A stretch of DNA of 64,000 nt, taken from PALSA-612 sp963791225 (GTDB taxonomy: Bacteria > Actinomycetota > Thermoleophilia > Gaiellales > Gaiellaceae). The stretch covers positions 1,550,001 to 1,614,000 of the forward strand of contig CAWBRV010000003.1 in NCBI GenBank assembly GCA_963791225.1, read 5' to 3'. The position numbers were made by a program, and so were the translations under genes. The notes below the pieces were generated by a model that searched no databases, was not told the origin of the DNA, and was given only the letters and a program-made list of their open reading frames with translations. Of this stretch, positions 8,435-16,600 are shown in pieces. How positions within the stretch are numbered: the stretch's first letter is position 1; each line of letters opens with the position of its first letter.

Positions 8435-8728
8435 GTGCCGACGTACGACTACCGCTGCCCGAAAGGCCACGAGTTCGAGGTCGTCCACCGGATGGACGAC
8501 CCACCTCCGGATGCCTGCGAGATCTGCGGCGCGAGCCCGCTCGAGCGGGTCTTCCATCCTGTGCCGGTGTTCTTCAAGGGCTCCGGGTTCTACTCCACGG
8601 ACTACGGCCGCAAGAAGCGGAAGGTGGAGTCGGGCGGCGACGGCGGCGACGGCGCGAAGACGGACAGCTCTAGCTCGAAACCGACCGACAAGCCGGCCGA
8701 GAAGAGCACGAAGGCCGCCGACTCCTAG
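8435..8728 (+). CDS. FmdB-family zinc-ribbon protein
   Basis: The 97-residue FmdB/CxxC_CXXC_SSSS-type protein begins PTYDYRCPKGHEFEV and has CEICG at about 28-32, followed by a lysine-rich, Ser/Thr/Lys low-complexity tail. The first knuckle reads CPKGH, so its second Cys is replaced and the metal site may be Cys3His or weakened. The role is uncertain; the family is named for a putative regulator near formamidase genes. The GTG at 8435 is 6 bases after TAGCCT (8423-8428), indicating a leaderless message. It converges on the LCP gene. Confidence 0.9.
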   Translation: MPTYDYRCPKGHEFEVVHRMDDPPPDACEICGASPLERVFHPVPVFFKGSGFYSTDYGRKKRKVESGGDGGDGAKTDSSSSKPTDKPAEKSTKAADS

Positions 8729-8731
8729 TCC

Positions 8732-9901
8732 TCAGTGCGGGAACGGATGGTTCCCGACCTCGCAGCCGGGCTGGTACGCGTTCGAGCCGGGCGGCGGCGG
8801 CTGCGGCGCCGAAGCGCCGGTGAACATCGAGATCACGCCGCGATTGTCTTCGCTCGACTGCAGGACCTCCGACGAGCCGACGGTCGTCGGGTCGCCGCCG
8901 AGACGGCAGTGGACGCTCCCGGAGCGGAACCGCACCCAGCCGAGCTGGATGAAGGCACCCGTGGACAGGTCGGTCGCGAGCGGTTTCATCAGATCGCCGC
9001 CGATGAACGGGAGGTGGAGGAACGTCCCCACGCCGGCGAGCTTCGAAGACACGGCCTGGATCACCTGCTGCTGCCGCTCGGCCCGGGTCAGGTCGTTCTC
9101 GCCCGGGTCGAGCCGGTTCTCGCGGATCCGCGTGTAGATCAGCGCCCGCTCCCCGTTCATGTGCTGCTCGCCCTTCCCGAATCGCCAGCCCTGCCAACTC
9201 TGGCACTTCGCCGCAGGGAAAGGGCAGTCGAAGCGGTTGGAGAGGATCGGCTTTGGCACGTTGACGGTGATCCCGCCGATCTCGTCGATCACCTTCTTGA
9301 ACTCGTTGAAGTCGACGATGGCGATGTGGTTGATCTTGACGCCGGGCCCCGTGAGCGCCTCGATCGTCTTGATCGTCAGCGCCGGCCCACCGAACTGGTA
9401 GGCGGCGTTGATCCGGTTGGAGCCGTGGCCCGGAATCGGCACGTAGAGGTCGCGCGGAATCGAGAGGTAGTAGATGCGGTCGTGGCTCGGGTCGGTCCGG
9501 AGCAGCATCATCGAATCGGTGCGGTGCGACGACGCGCGATCGGCGACGGCGGCGTGATCCGTGCCGAGGAGCAGGATCGTCGTCGGGGTGTCGACGAGCA
9601 GGCCGTCCTGGTGCACGAGCGCGCGCTTGGCCGCCACGGGAAGCCGGGCGTTGGCCGCATTGACGCCGTCCCGGAACGAGAAGTAGCTCGCGAGCGTCCA
9701 CGCGGCGACCCAGGCGACGAAGAGGCAGAATGCGATGGCCAGGCCCTGCAGGATGCGCCGTCGCGTCGACTTCCGTGCCCTCGGTTGCTTCGCCGCCGCC
9801 GGCCGTCCGAGCGAGCCTGGCCGCTTGCCGCCGACTCGCGGGAGCTTGCCCTTGCCACGCCCGCTCTTGTAGACGCGGTAGGGCTTGTCCTCACCGGCCA
9901 T
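8732..9901 (-). CDS. LytR-CpsA-Psr (LCP) family wall-polymer ligase
   Basis: LCP proteins attach lipid-linked polymers such as teichoic acid-like or arabinogalactan-like glycans to peptidoglycan on the outer face of the membrane. The 389-residue protein has a long basic cytosolic N-terminus, one helix (about residues 52-72), and then the LCP domain with ILLLGTDHAA, RTDSMMLLRTDP (polyprenyl-phosphate-binding Arg and Asp) and SIPRDLYVPIPGHG. The C-terminus is Pro-rich. The frame is open upstream to 10261, but this would overlap the kinase gene, so the ATG at 9901 is used; TACCAT lies 11 bases before it. Confidence 0.92.
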   Translation of the reverse strand: MAGEDKPYRVYKSGRGKGKLPRVGGKRPGSLGRPAAAKQPRARKSTRRRILQGLAIAFCLFVAWVAAWTLASYFSFRDGVNAANARLPVAAKRALVHQDGLLVDTPTTILLLGTDHAAVADRASSHRTDSMMLLRTDPSHDRIYYLSIPRDLYVPIPGHGSNRINAAYQFGGPALTIKTIEALTGPGVKINHIAIVDFNEFKKVIDEIGGITVNVPKPILSNRFDCPFPAAKCQSWQGWRFGKGEQHMNGERALIYTRIRENRLDPGENDLTRAERQQQVIQAVSSKLAGVGTFLHLPFIGGDLMKPLATDLSTGAFIQLGWVRFRSGSVHCRLGGDPTTVGSSEVLQSSEDNRGVISMFTGASAPQPPPPGSNAYQPGCEVGNHPFPH

Positions 9902-9966
9902 ACGCGCCGGCAATGGTAGCCGTGTCGCTTGCCGGCGAAGCCTCCACCCGGGCCGGAGGCGCGCCC

Positions 9967-9972
9967 TAGAAT
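9967..9972 (+). promoter_or_regulatory. candidate -10 element for the kinase gene
   Basis: TAGAAT is a good -10 match. It would place transcription start near 9979 and give a leader of about 26 bases before the ATG at 10005. No clear -35 was found. Confidence 0.4.
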
Positions 9973-10004
9973 CAGCTTCCGACGCGTTCGCGCGCGGCTT
10001 CACG

Positions 10005-11045
10005 ATGCGATTCGACTCACTCATGGCGATTCCGCCGTCCCTGCTCGACGGCTCCCGGGGCAGCGGCAACTCGCGCTTGCTCGGGATCGACGGCGGCGCG
10101 ACGAAGACGGCGGCTGCGCTACTCGACCTCGAGGCCGACCGCGTGTACCTCGGAGAGGCGGGGCCGAGCAACGCCGACGCGGTCGGCGCCGAGACCGCGC
10201 TCGCGAACCTGCAGGAGGCGGTCGAGGCGGTGAGGTCGGCGGCGGAGCTCGAGGACGGCATCGGCGCCGCGGTGATCGCGGTCGCGGGGACTGTCTCGCC
10301 CGCGCTCGAGCGCGAGGTGGGCCGGGCCTTCGGGCTCGACCACGTCTACGTGATCAACGACGTCGTCGCCGCCTGGGCGGTCGGGACGCTGTGCGAGCCG
10401 GGCATCGCCGTCATCTCGGGCACGGGCAGTCACGTCTTCGGCGTCAACGCGGCGGGGGAGAGCTGGCGCACGGGCGGCTGGGGTCACGTCCTCGGCGACG
10501 AGGGATCGGGGTACTGGCTGGGACTCCACGGCCTGAAGGCGGCACTTGCCTACCGTGACGCGTCCGGCCCCGAGACCATGCTTCTCGAGGAGGCGCTCGC
10601 GGAGTACCCGCTCGAGGCGATCGAGGACCTGCCGACGATCTTCTACGGCAAGCCGCTGACGAAGGACGAGGTTTCCCGTTTCGCGATCCGGGTCGAGCGT
10701 GCCGCGGATGCGGGGGACGAGGTGGCCGCCGGGCTCTTCGACCAGGCCGGCCGTGACCTCGCTGTCCAGATCCGTGCCGTCGTCGACTCGCTCGGGCTCG
10801 GCTCGGAGCCGTTCGTGGTCGCGCAGGTCGGGAGCGTGCTGCACGGGAGCGCGATCCTCCGTGAGCGACTCGAGGAGCACGTCTCCGCATTCGCGCCGCT
10901 CGCGCAGTTCGTCCTGCCACAGCTGCCGCCGATCGCGGGATCGCTGCTGCTCGCCGTCCGGGCGGAGGGACTGGCGCCGAGCTTCGACCTCGATCACTTC
11001 CGCGCCACGCTCGGCGAGGCCGTGCGGGCGCACGCGTCGGCGTGA
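10005..11045 (+). CDS. BadF/BadG-type ATPase, N-acetylglucosamine-kinase-like
   Basis: This 346-residue member of the ASKHA sugar-kinase superfamily has phosphate-1 motif LLGIDGGATKTAAAL, VYVINDVVAAWA with the catalytic Asp, and the phosphate-2 and adenosine motifs ISGTGSHVFGV and GHVLGDEGSGYWLG. These match the BadF/BadG/BcrA/BcrD and GlcNAc kinase group. It probably phosphorylates an amino sugar recovered from the wall or chitin, but the substrate is inferred. The ATG at 10005 is chosen; a second ATG at 10023 is also possible. The rsmI gene follows after 34 bases. Confidence 0.88.
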   Translation: MRFDSLMAIPPSLLDGSRGSGNSRLLGIDGGATKTAAALLDLEADRVYLGEAGPSNADAVGAETALANLQEAVEAVRSAAELEDGIGAAVIAVAGTVSPALEREVGRAFGLDHVYVINDVVAAWAVGTLCEPGIAVISGTGSHVFGVNAAGESWRTGGWGHVLGDEGSGYWLGLHGLKAALAYRDASGPETMLLEEALAEYPLEAIEDLPTIFYGKPLTKDEVSRFAIRVERAADAGDEVAAGLFDQAGRDLAVQIRAVVDSLGLGSEPFVVAQVGSVLHGSAILRERLEEHVSAFAPLAQFVLPQLPPIAGSLLLAVRAEGLAPSFDLDHFRATLGEAVRAHASA

Positions 11046-11079
11046 TCACGCGGCGGCGCGGCCACGGAGTCGCGGGCCT

Positions 11080-11883
11080 GTGCCGCTGACGGTCTGCGCG
11101 ACGCCGATCGGGAACCTCGAAGACGTCACGCTCCGCGTGCTCTCTGCCCTCGCGGCTGCCGATCTCGTCCTCTGCGAGGACACCCGCCGGACGCGGATCC
11201 TGCTCGACCGCCACGGGATCAAGGCTCGCCTCGCGAGCTACCACGCGCACAACGAGGCCCGGCGCACGTCGGAGGTGCTCCCGCGCCTCGAGGCGGGGGA
11301 GACCGTTGCCCTCGTCAGTGACGCCGGCCTGCCCGGGATCAACGACCCCGGCATGCGGCTCGTCGCCGCCGCCAGAGATTCCGGTCTTGCGGTCACCGTC
11401 CTCCCGGGCCCCTCGGCCGTAGAGACGGCACTCGTCACAAGCGGCTTCGCATCGGAGCGCTATCGGTTTCTCGGCTACCTGCCTCGCGGAGCGCGCGCGC
11501 TGAACGGCCTCTGGGACGAGCTCGCGTCCTGGCCGCATGCCGCGGTCGCGTTCGAGTCGCCGCAGCGGCTCCCGACCGCGCTTCGAACGCTTGCCGCGGC
11601 CATGCCGGACCGGCCCGTCGCCGTTTGCCGGGAGCTGACGAAGGCGTTCGAGGAGGTCGTCCGCGGGACGGCAGGCGACGTCGCCGTCCGGTTCGACTCG
11701 CCGCCGAAGGGCGAGATCACGCTGGTCCTCGGCCCGGCGGCTCCGCGCGCACTCCCGGAGCAGGGGGCGGTCGAGGCGGTGGCAGAACTCGTCGCGGCCG
11801 GCATGACGAGAAGGTCGGCGGTCGACCTCGTGTCGCAATCGACCGGCGTGCCCCGGAACCGCCTCTACCAGCGCTCGTTGTAA
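11080..11883 (+). CDS. rsmI: 16S rRNA (cytidine1402-2'-O)-methyltransferase RsmI
   Basis: RsmI uses SAM to methylate the ribose of C1402 in the ribosomal P site. The 267-residue protein shows the tetrapyrrole-methylase-fold signatures ATPIGNLEDVTLR, CEDTRRTRILLDRH, VSDAGLPGINDPG, VLPGPSAVETAL and FLGYLPR, and ends with the small C-terminal helical domain. The GTG at 11080 starts directly at VPLTVCATPIGN, which is where the family begins. It is probably co-transcribed with the kinase upstream. Confidence 0.95.
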   Translation: MPLTVCATPIGNLEDVTLRVLSALAAADLVLCEDTRRTRILLDRHGIKARLASYHAHNEARRTSEVLPRLEAGETVALVSDAGLPGINDPGMRLVAAARDSGLAVTVLPGPSAVETALVTSGFASERYRFLGYLPRGARALNGLWDELASWPHAAVAFESPQRLPTALRTLAAAMPDRPVAVCRELTKAFEEVVRGTAGDVAVRFDSPPKGEITLVLGPAAPRALPEQGAVEAVAELVAAGMTRRSAVDLVSQSTGVPRNRLYQRSL

Positions 11884-11901
11884 CGCGTAGAGTCCCGGCC
11901 G

Positions 11902-12995
11902 ATGCGCCGGGGGGAAGCTTCGGTCTGGCCTGCCGCGCTGCTGTTCGCGGCAGTGCTCGCGATCGCCGGCACGGCGCTGTCGGCGCATGCGGCCGACGCG
12001 GCCTCACGGCCGGCTCCATCGGGACGACCGTCTATCCCGACGATCCGGGCATCCGGTACACGGAGTACGCCCATGGGGTGATCTCGCACTCCGCAGCCGT
12101 CTTCGACCGTCCGGGCGTGGCGAACGGCAACGCGATCGCGAGCCCGGGGACGCGAGTCAACTTCCGCACCGACGCCACGCGCGTATCGATCGTCGTCACG
12201 TACACGTTCGCGTGCGGCGCGACCGGCTGCGGACGTTTCTCGGTCGTGAGCGACGGTCGCCTGCTGCCGGGCAGCTTCGGATCGGACACGGCAGCGGGGA
12301 CGTCCAAGGTGCTGATCGCGTCGCAGCCGCTGCCTGCGCTGCACTCCTACAGCGTCATCTGGCCCTACGGAACGCAGATGGTGTTCGGCGGCGTCGTGCT
12401 CGAGGGCGGCCAGCATCGTCTCCTCGTGCCTGCACCGACGCGGCCCATACGGCGGTACGTGGCGTACGGCGACTCGATCACGCAGGGCTACTACGCGTCC
12501 GGGGTCGTCCACACCTATCCCCACCTCCTCGCGGACCGGAAGGGCTGGAGCGTCGTCAACATGGGCTTCGGCGGCGAAACGACCGTTCCGTCCGACGGCA
12601 CGGCCGTGGGACTTCTCGGCGGCAACATCGTCACGGTCGCGATCGGCGCCAACGACTGGGGGACATCGAAGCCCCTCGCGTCGTTCACATCGGACTATAG
12701 GGCGCTGTTGGACGCGATCCGGACGCTCCAGCCTGCGGTGCCTCTGTACTGCCTGACGCCCATCTGGACCAGCGTCGAGGGCATCCAGAACAGCCAGGGG
12801 CTCTACGTCCGCGACTACCGGCAGGCGATCGCGTCGATCGTGCAGCAGCGGATGGCGACCGACCCGAACCTGCATCTGATCGACGGCTTGACGCTCGTGC
12901 CGAACCAGAGCAAGTACTTCCTCGACGGCGTACACCCGAACGACGCCGGCTTTGCGCTCTACGCGGCGAACCTGGCGCCGAAGCTGATCTCCTGA
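11902..12995 (+). pseudogene. secreted SGNH/GDSL hydrolase with a single-base frame break
   Basis: An ATG at 11902 opens a clean signal peptide (hydrophobic core WPAALLFAAVLAIAGTAL, then AHAADA), with TAGAGT (11888-11893) 8 bases upstream. The hydrolase continues in the frame one base earlier, from about 12003 (TAGSIGTTVYPDD). That part contains block I AYGDSITQGYYA with the nucleophile Ser, GND-type IGANDWG, and DGVHPNDAG with the catalytic Asp and His. The catalytic part is intact, so one missing base near 11990-12015 would join everything into a secreted esterase or acetyl-xylan-type lipase of about 364 residues. Either a sequence error or a recent inactivation is possible. The substrate is unknown. 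Confidence 0.75.
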
Positions 12996-13051
12996 TCCGT
13001 GAGAGTGGGAGGCCGGCTCGGCTGTTTCGGACATGGTGGTTGTAAGCAGTA

Positions 13052-13099
13052 TTGACAACATCCTGTGCCCACGCTATTCTCGGCATCGGCTGTTGTCAA
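13052..13099 (+). promoter_or_regulatory. consensus promoter flanked by a 9-base inverted repeat, upstream of the M23 gene
   Basis: TTGACA (13052-13057), a 17-base spacer and TATTCT (13075-13080) form the only near-consensus -35/-10 promoter found in the window. TTGACAACA (13052-13060) is repeated inverted as TGTTGTCAA (13091-13099), so one arm covers the -35 and the other lies just downstream of the expected start. CAACATC also recurs directly (13056-13062 and 13097-13103). This arrangement looks like an operator for a dimeric repressor. Confidence 0.7.
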
Positions 13100-13123
13100 C
13101 ATCGAGAACAGGAGACCGTGGAA

Positions 13124-14620
13124 ATGCGCCGTGCCGTTCTGCTCGCCCTTGTCCTCGCAGGTGTCGTGCCCGCCTCCGCCCAGGCGTGGACCTGGCCGAC
13201 GGACGGAGCGGTGCTCCGTCCATTCGCCTTCGGAAGCGACCCGTACGCGGCCGGCCAGCATCGCGGGATCGACGTCGCCGCCGATCTCGGGACGACCGTC
13301 TGGGCTCCCGCCTCGGGCGTCGTCTCGTTCGCCGGCACCGTGCCCAAGGGCGGCAGGACACTCTCGATCCAGACGGCTGACGGGTACACCGTGTCGCTCC
13401 AGCACCTCGGGACGATCTCCGTCCGAAAGGGCGAGGCGGTTGGCGAAGGATCCTCGGTGGCCACCGTCGGCACGAGCGGAGAGCCCGAAGAAGCAGAGCC
13501 GTACGTTCATCTCGGCATCCGGGTCACCGTTGAGGAGCAGGGTTACGTCGACCCGCAGACGCTGTTGCCGGCGCGACCTGTCGCCGACGCGGGCGGCGCA
13601 CCGGCGCCCAGCCCCGGTCCGGCACAGCCCCCGGCGCCCGTGCCGGCACCGCCGGCCGCTGCGCACCCGCACCCGCCGCCGCCCGCCGCTCTGCCGTCGC
13701 AACCTGCGCTGCCCGAGCCGCCCGCCGGCATCGCGGGTCCCTCCACAGCGCCGGTTCCGGCTCCGCCTGTCGCGGCCGCGCCGGCTCCCGCGCCGGCGGC
13801 TCCGTCACCGCCCGCCACGGTCTCGTCGGCGCCGCTTGCCTCGGAATCGTCGGAGGTTTCCGGCGATCCGGGATTCGCGCCCGCGACGGCGCATCAGACG
13901 AGTGCCGCGGCACGCCACGGGGATCGCACGTACACCCCATCGACGGCCACGACGCACACGCGCGCGTCGCAACCGATCGTGCGGGCCGCGCCGGTCGTCG
14001 AGCGGAACCCGTCCGACTCACCGCCGAACGTCCGTCACGAGCTGACTCCCCGGCAGCAGGTCGCGACCCGGCCCGTGGCGGCGATTGCGCACGCACGGCG
14101 AGCGACGACCGTGGCAATGCCGACGCTGCGACGCCGCGTTCCCGGACCGGTGCCTCAGGTGGAGGTCGCAAGCTCGTCGGCTCCGTCCGGGGCGTCGTCG
14201 TTCACGGTCGGCCGGTTCGCCGGAGCCGCCGCGCTGGCGATCGCGTTGGCACTCGTTCTGTACCGGCGCCGCCGGCGGGCCGATGCTGCTCTGCCCACCG
14301 CTGGCGCGCCTGATTCGCCCCCTATGATCAGTAGCGATGCGGTTCTACGTGACGACGCCGATCTACTACGTGAACGACGTGCCTCACATCGGGCACGCGT
14401 ACACGACGATCGCCGCCGACATCGTCGTCCGGAACCGCAAGCAGCGCGGAGACGAGACGTTCTTCCTGACGGGGGTCGACGAGCACGGCACGAAGGTGCG
14501 GCTGGTTGCGGAAGCGGCAGGCGTGGCGCCGCAGGAGTACGTCGACCGCATCTCGGTCGCCTGGCGCGAGTTGCCGGGTCGGATCAACGCCGAGCCGGAC
14601 TTCTTCATCCGTACGTCTGA
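13124..14620 (+). CDS. secreted M23-type peptidase-like protein with Pro-rich stalk and C-terminal membrane anchor
   Basis: The first 21 residues form a signal peptide. An M23/LytM-type domain follows (about 25-155) with HRGIDVAADLGTTVWAP (metal His and Asp), SLQHLG, and PYVHLGIR where HxH is expected. The first His of that last motif is Tyr, so catalysis may be altered. A Pro/Ala-rich stalk (about 165-270), a second low-complexity stretch and one helix (about 360-380, AGAAALAIALALVLY) followed by RRRRR suggest surface anchoring. The ATG at 13124 has GGAGA 8 bases upstream. The frame does not stop before metG but runs 284 bases into it. Both other frames stop at or before metG, so a small frameshift near 14270-14330 is suspected and the true end is probably about 14330. 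Confidence 0.75.
   Translation: MRRAVLLALVLAGVVPASAQAWTWPTDGAVLRPFAFGSDPYAAGQHRGIDVAADLGTTVWAPASGVVSFAGTVPKGGRTLSIQTADGYTVSLQHLGTISVRKGEAVGEGSSVATVGTSGEPEEAEPYVHLGIRVTVEEQGYVDPQTLLPARPVADAGGAPAPSPGPAQPPAPVPAPPAAAHPHPPPPAALPSQPALPEPPAGIAGPSTAPVPAPPVAAAPAPAPAAPSPPATVSSAPLASESSEVSGDPGFAPATAHQTSAAARHGDRTYTPSTATTHTRASQPIVRAAPVVERNPSDSPPNVRHELTPRQQVATRPVAAIAHARRATTVAMPTLRRRVPGPVPQVEVASSSAPSGASSFTVGRFAGAAALAIALALVLYRRRRRADAALPTAGAPDSPPMISSDAVLRDDADLLRERRASHRARVHDDRRRHRRPEPQAARRRDVLPDGGRRARHEGAAGCGSGRRGAAGVRRPHLGRLARVAGSDQRRAGLLHPYV
14323..14328 (+). promoter_or_regulatory. candidate -10 for leaderless metG
   Basis: TATGAT is close to the -10 consensus and ends 8 bases before the metG ATG. Transcription would then begin at or beside the start codon. 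No Shine-Dalgarno precedes this ATG. Confidence 0.6.
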
Positions 14621-15857
14621 CGCGCAACATGCCGAGTTCGTTCGTGAGTTCCTCCAGCGCATGTACGACAACGGGGACGTCTACGAGGACGTCTATGCGG
14701 GCCTCTACTGCGTGGGCTGCGAAGCGTTCAAGCTCGAGTCGGAGCTCGTCGACGGACGGTGTCCTGACCACCCGAACACGCCGCTCCAGCATCTCGAGGA
14801 GAAGAACTATTTCTTTCGCCTCTCCGCGTACCAGGACCGGTTGCTGCGCCTTTACGCCGATCGCCCCGACCTCGTGCTGCCGGGTTTTCGTGCCAACGAG
14901 GCACGGAGCTTCATCGAGGGCGGCCTGCGTGACTTCTCGATCAGCCGCGCGGGCGAGACGTGGGGCATTCCACTCCCGTGGGACGAGAGCCAGGTCGCCT
15001 ACGTCTGGGCGGATGCGCTCGTCAACTACCTGAGCGCGCTCACCTATGCGCGGCCGGGTGAAGACCTGCGCGCAGCGTTCTGGCCGGAGGTGCGCCACCT
15101 GATGGCCAAAGACATCCTCCGGTTCCACTGCGTGTTCTGGCCCGCGATGTTGCTGTCAGCCGGCTACGACGTGCCGAAGCAACTCTTCGTGCACGGATAC
15201 CTCATGCTCGAGGGCCACGGCATGTCGAAGTCGCTCGGCAACGTGATCAGCCCGGACGAGATCATTGACATCTACGGCGTCGACACGCTCCGGTTCTGGG
15301 CGATGAGATCGGTTTCGTTCGGCCAGGACGGGTCGGTCTCGCGCGACAGCGTCCACGAGCGCTACGAGCGCGAGCTCGGGAACGAGCTCGGAAACCTGCT
15401 CTCGAGGACGACCGCCATGATCGCCCGCTACCGCGCGGGTGCCCTCACGCCGACCGAAGGCTCGGATGCCGTCCGGGACGCAATCGCCGCGCTCGCTCCC
15501 GCCGTCGCGGAGCGCCTCGACGTCTGGGATCTGACCGGCGCGCTCGAGTCGATCTGGACGGTCGTGCGCCGCCTGAACGCCTACGTCGAGGAGACCAAGC
15601 CGTGGGAGCTGGCCAAGGACAGCGCCCGCTCGGCCGAACTCGACCGGGTGCTGTTCGACCTCGCCGACGGTCTTCGGGCTGTTGCGGTGGCCCTCGCCGC
15701 CTACGTGCCGCGAACATCTGCGGCGATCCTGGAAGCGCTCGGGCAGTCTCAGGAGCTCGGCTGGGAGAACGTCGCGCCGGGGAGAACGAGAGCCGCCGCC
15801 CACATCGAGGCCGCGCCGCCGCTGTTTCCGCGGGTCGACGCTCCGGCCGCGGCGTGA
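14337..15857 (+). CDS. metG: methionyl-tRNA synthetase
   Basis: MetG charges initiator and elongator tRNA-Met. The 506-residue class Ia enzyme has the HIGH motif as PHIGHAYT near residue 17, a zinc-knuckle region with CVGCEAF and a single further Cys, the KMSKS equivalent GMSKSLGN (about residue 295) and the all-alpha anticodon domain with Trp. No C-terminal tRNA-binding EMAP-like domain is present, so it is the short form. The stop shares bases with the GTG of tatD, opening a four-gene run metG-tatD-rsmA-ispE that is conserved in many bacteria. Confidence 0.98.
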   Translation: MRFYVTTPIYYVNDVPHIGHAYTTIAADIVVRNRKQRGDETFFLTGVDEHGTKVRLVAEAAGVAPQEYVDRISVAWRELPGRINAEPDFFIRTSDAQHAEFVREFLQRMYDNGDVYEDVYAGLYCVGCEAFKLESELVDGRCPDHPNTPLQHLEEKNYFFRLSAYQDRLLRLYADRPDLVLPGFRANEARSFIEGGLRDFSISRAGETWGIPLPWDESQVAYVWADALVNYLSALTYARPGEDLRAAFWPEVRHLMAKDILRFHCVFWPAMLLSAGYDVPKQLFVHGYLMLEGHGMSKSLGNVISPDEIIDIYGVDTLRFWAMRSVSFGQDGSVSRDSVHERYERELGNELGNLLSRTTAMIARYRAGALTPTEGSDAVRDAIAALAPAVAERLDVWDLTGALESIWTVVRRLNAYVEETKPWELAKDSARSAELDRVLFDLADGLRAVAVALAAYVPRTSAAILEALGQSQELGWENVAPGRTRAAAHIEAAPPLFPRVDAPAAA

Positions 15858-16600
15858 TCGACACGCACGCGCACCTCGACGCGTGCGCGGAAACGGCGCC
15901 GGTGCTGCTCACACGGGCGCGTGCCGCCGGCGTGAGCCGGGTCGTCGCCGTCGGCTCCGGAATCGACTCCTGCCGTACGACGCTCGCCATCGCCGGAGGC
16001 GAGGACGGGGTGGCGTGCGCGCTCGGCATCCATCCGCACCAGGCGGGCGGTGAAGAGGCCGGGCGGCTGGACGAGCTCGCGGAGCTCCTAAACGACCCGA
16101 AAGCCGTAGCCGTCGGCGAGACCGGGCTCGACTTCTACCGCGGCTACGCGCCTCGCGACAGTCAGCGCCGCGTCTTCCAGGGTCAGCTCGCGCTCGCCGC
16201 CGACCTCGGCCTGCCCGTCGTCGTGCACACCCGCGAGGCCGACGACGAGACCGCCGCCCTCCTTGCAGGCTTCGACGGCACGGTCGTGCTGCACTGCTTC
16301 TCCTCGCCGCCGCTGCTCGACGTCGCCCTCGAGCGCGGCTACTACGTCTCGTTCGCCGGCAACGTCACCTTCCCGAAGGCGACGGAGCTGCACGCCGCCG
16401 CCAGCCGGGTGCCCGCAGACCGGATCCTCTCGGAGACTGACTGCCCTCACCTCGCGCCCCAACCCGTGCGCGGCCGCCCCAACGAGCCCGCCTACGTCGT
16501 CCACACCCTCGCCGCGCTCGCCGAGCTCCGCGGCGAGCAGGTCGAGATATTGGCGGCGCAGATCGACGAGAACGCGACGACGGTCTTCGGGCTCTCGTGA
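15854..16600 (+). CDS. tatD: TatD-family metal-dependent DNase
   Basis: This TIM-barrel metallohydrolase of 248 residues belongs to the TatD (YcfH-type) family, which has 3'-5' exonuclease activity in characterised members. Metal ligands are visible in order: DTHAHLD at the N-terminus, GETGLDFYR, HTREAD, HCFS and SETDCPHLAP. The GTG at 15854 overlaps the metG stop by 4 bases. The next start (rsmA) again overlaps the stop, so translation of these genes is coupled. Confidence 0.95.
   Translation: MIDTHAHLDACAETAPVLLTRARAAGVSRVVAVGSGIDSCRTTLAIAGGEDGVACALGIHPHQAGGEEAGRLDELAELLNDPKAVAVGETGLDFYRGYAPRDSQRRVFQGQLALAADLGLPVVVHTREADDETAALLAGFDGTVVLHCFSSPPLLDVALERGYYVSFAGNVTFPKATELHAAASRVPADRILSETDCPHLAPQPVRGRPNEPAYVVHTLAALAELRGEQVEILAAQIDENATTVFGLS

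Noticed and set aside
10444..11988. Minus-strand 514-codon frame over the kinase and rsmI genes
   Set aside because: Both plus-strand genes have complete motif sets; the minus frame is a shadow.
12996..13123. Possible c-di-AMP riboswitch upstream of the M23 wall gene, as known for some actinobacterial wall hydrolases
   Set aside because: The promoter at 13052-13080 leaves a leader of under 40 bases, too short for that RNA, and its conserved elements are absent.
13570..13850. Pro/Ala-rich repetitive stretch that could be taken for a repeat array
   Set aside because: It is the low-complexity stalk of the M23 protein; the codons vary and there is no regular repeat unit or CRISPR-like spacing.
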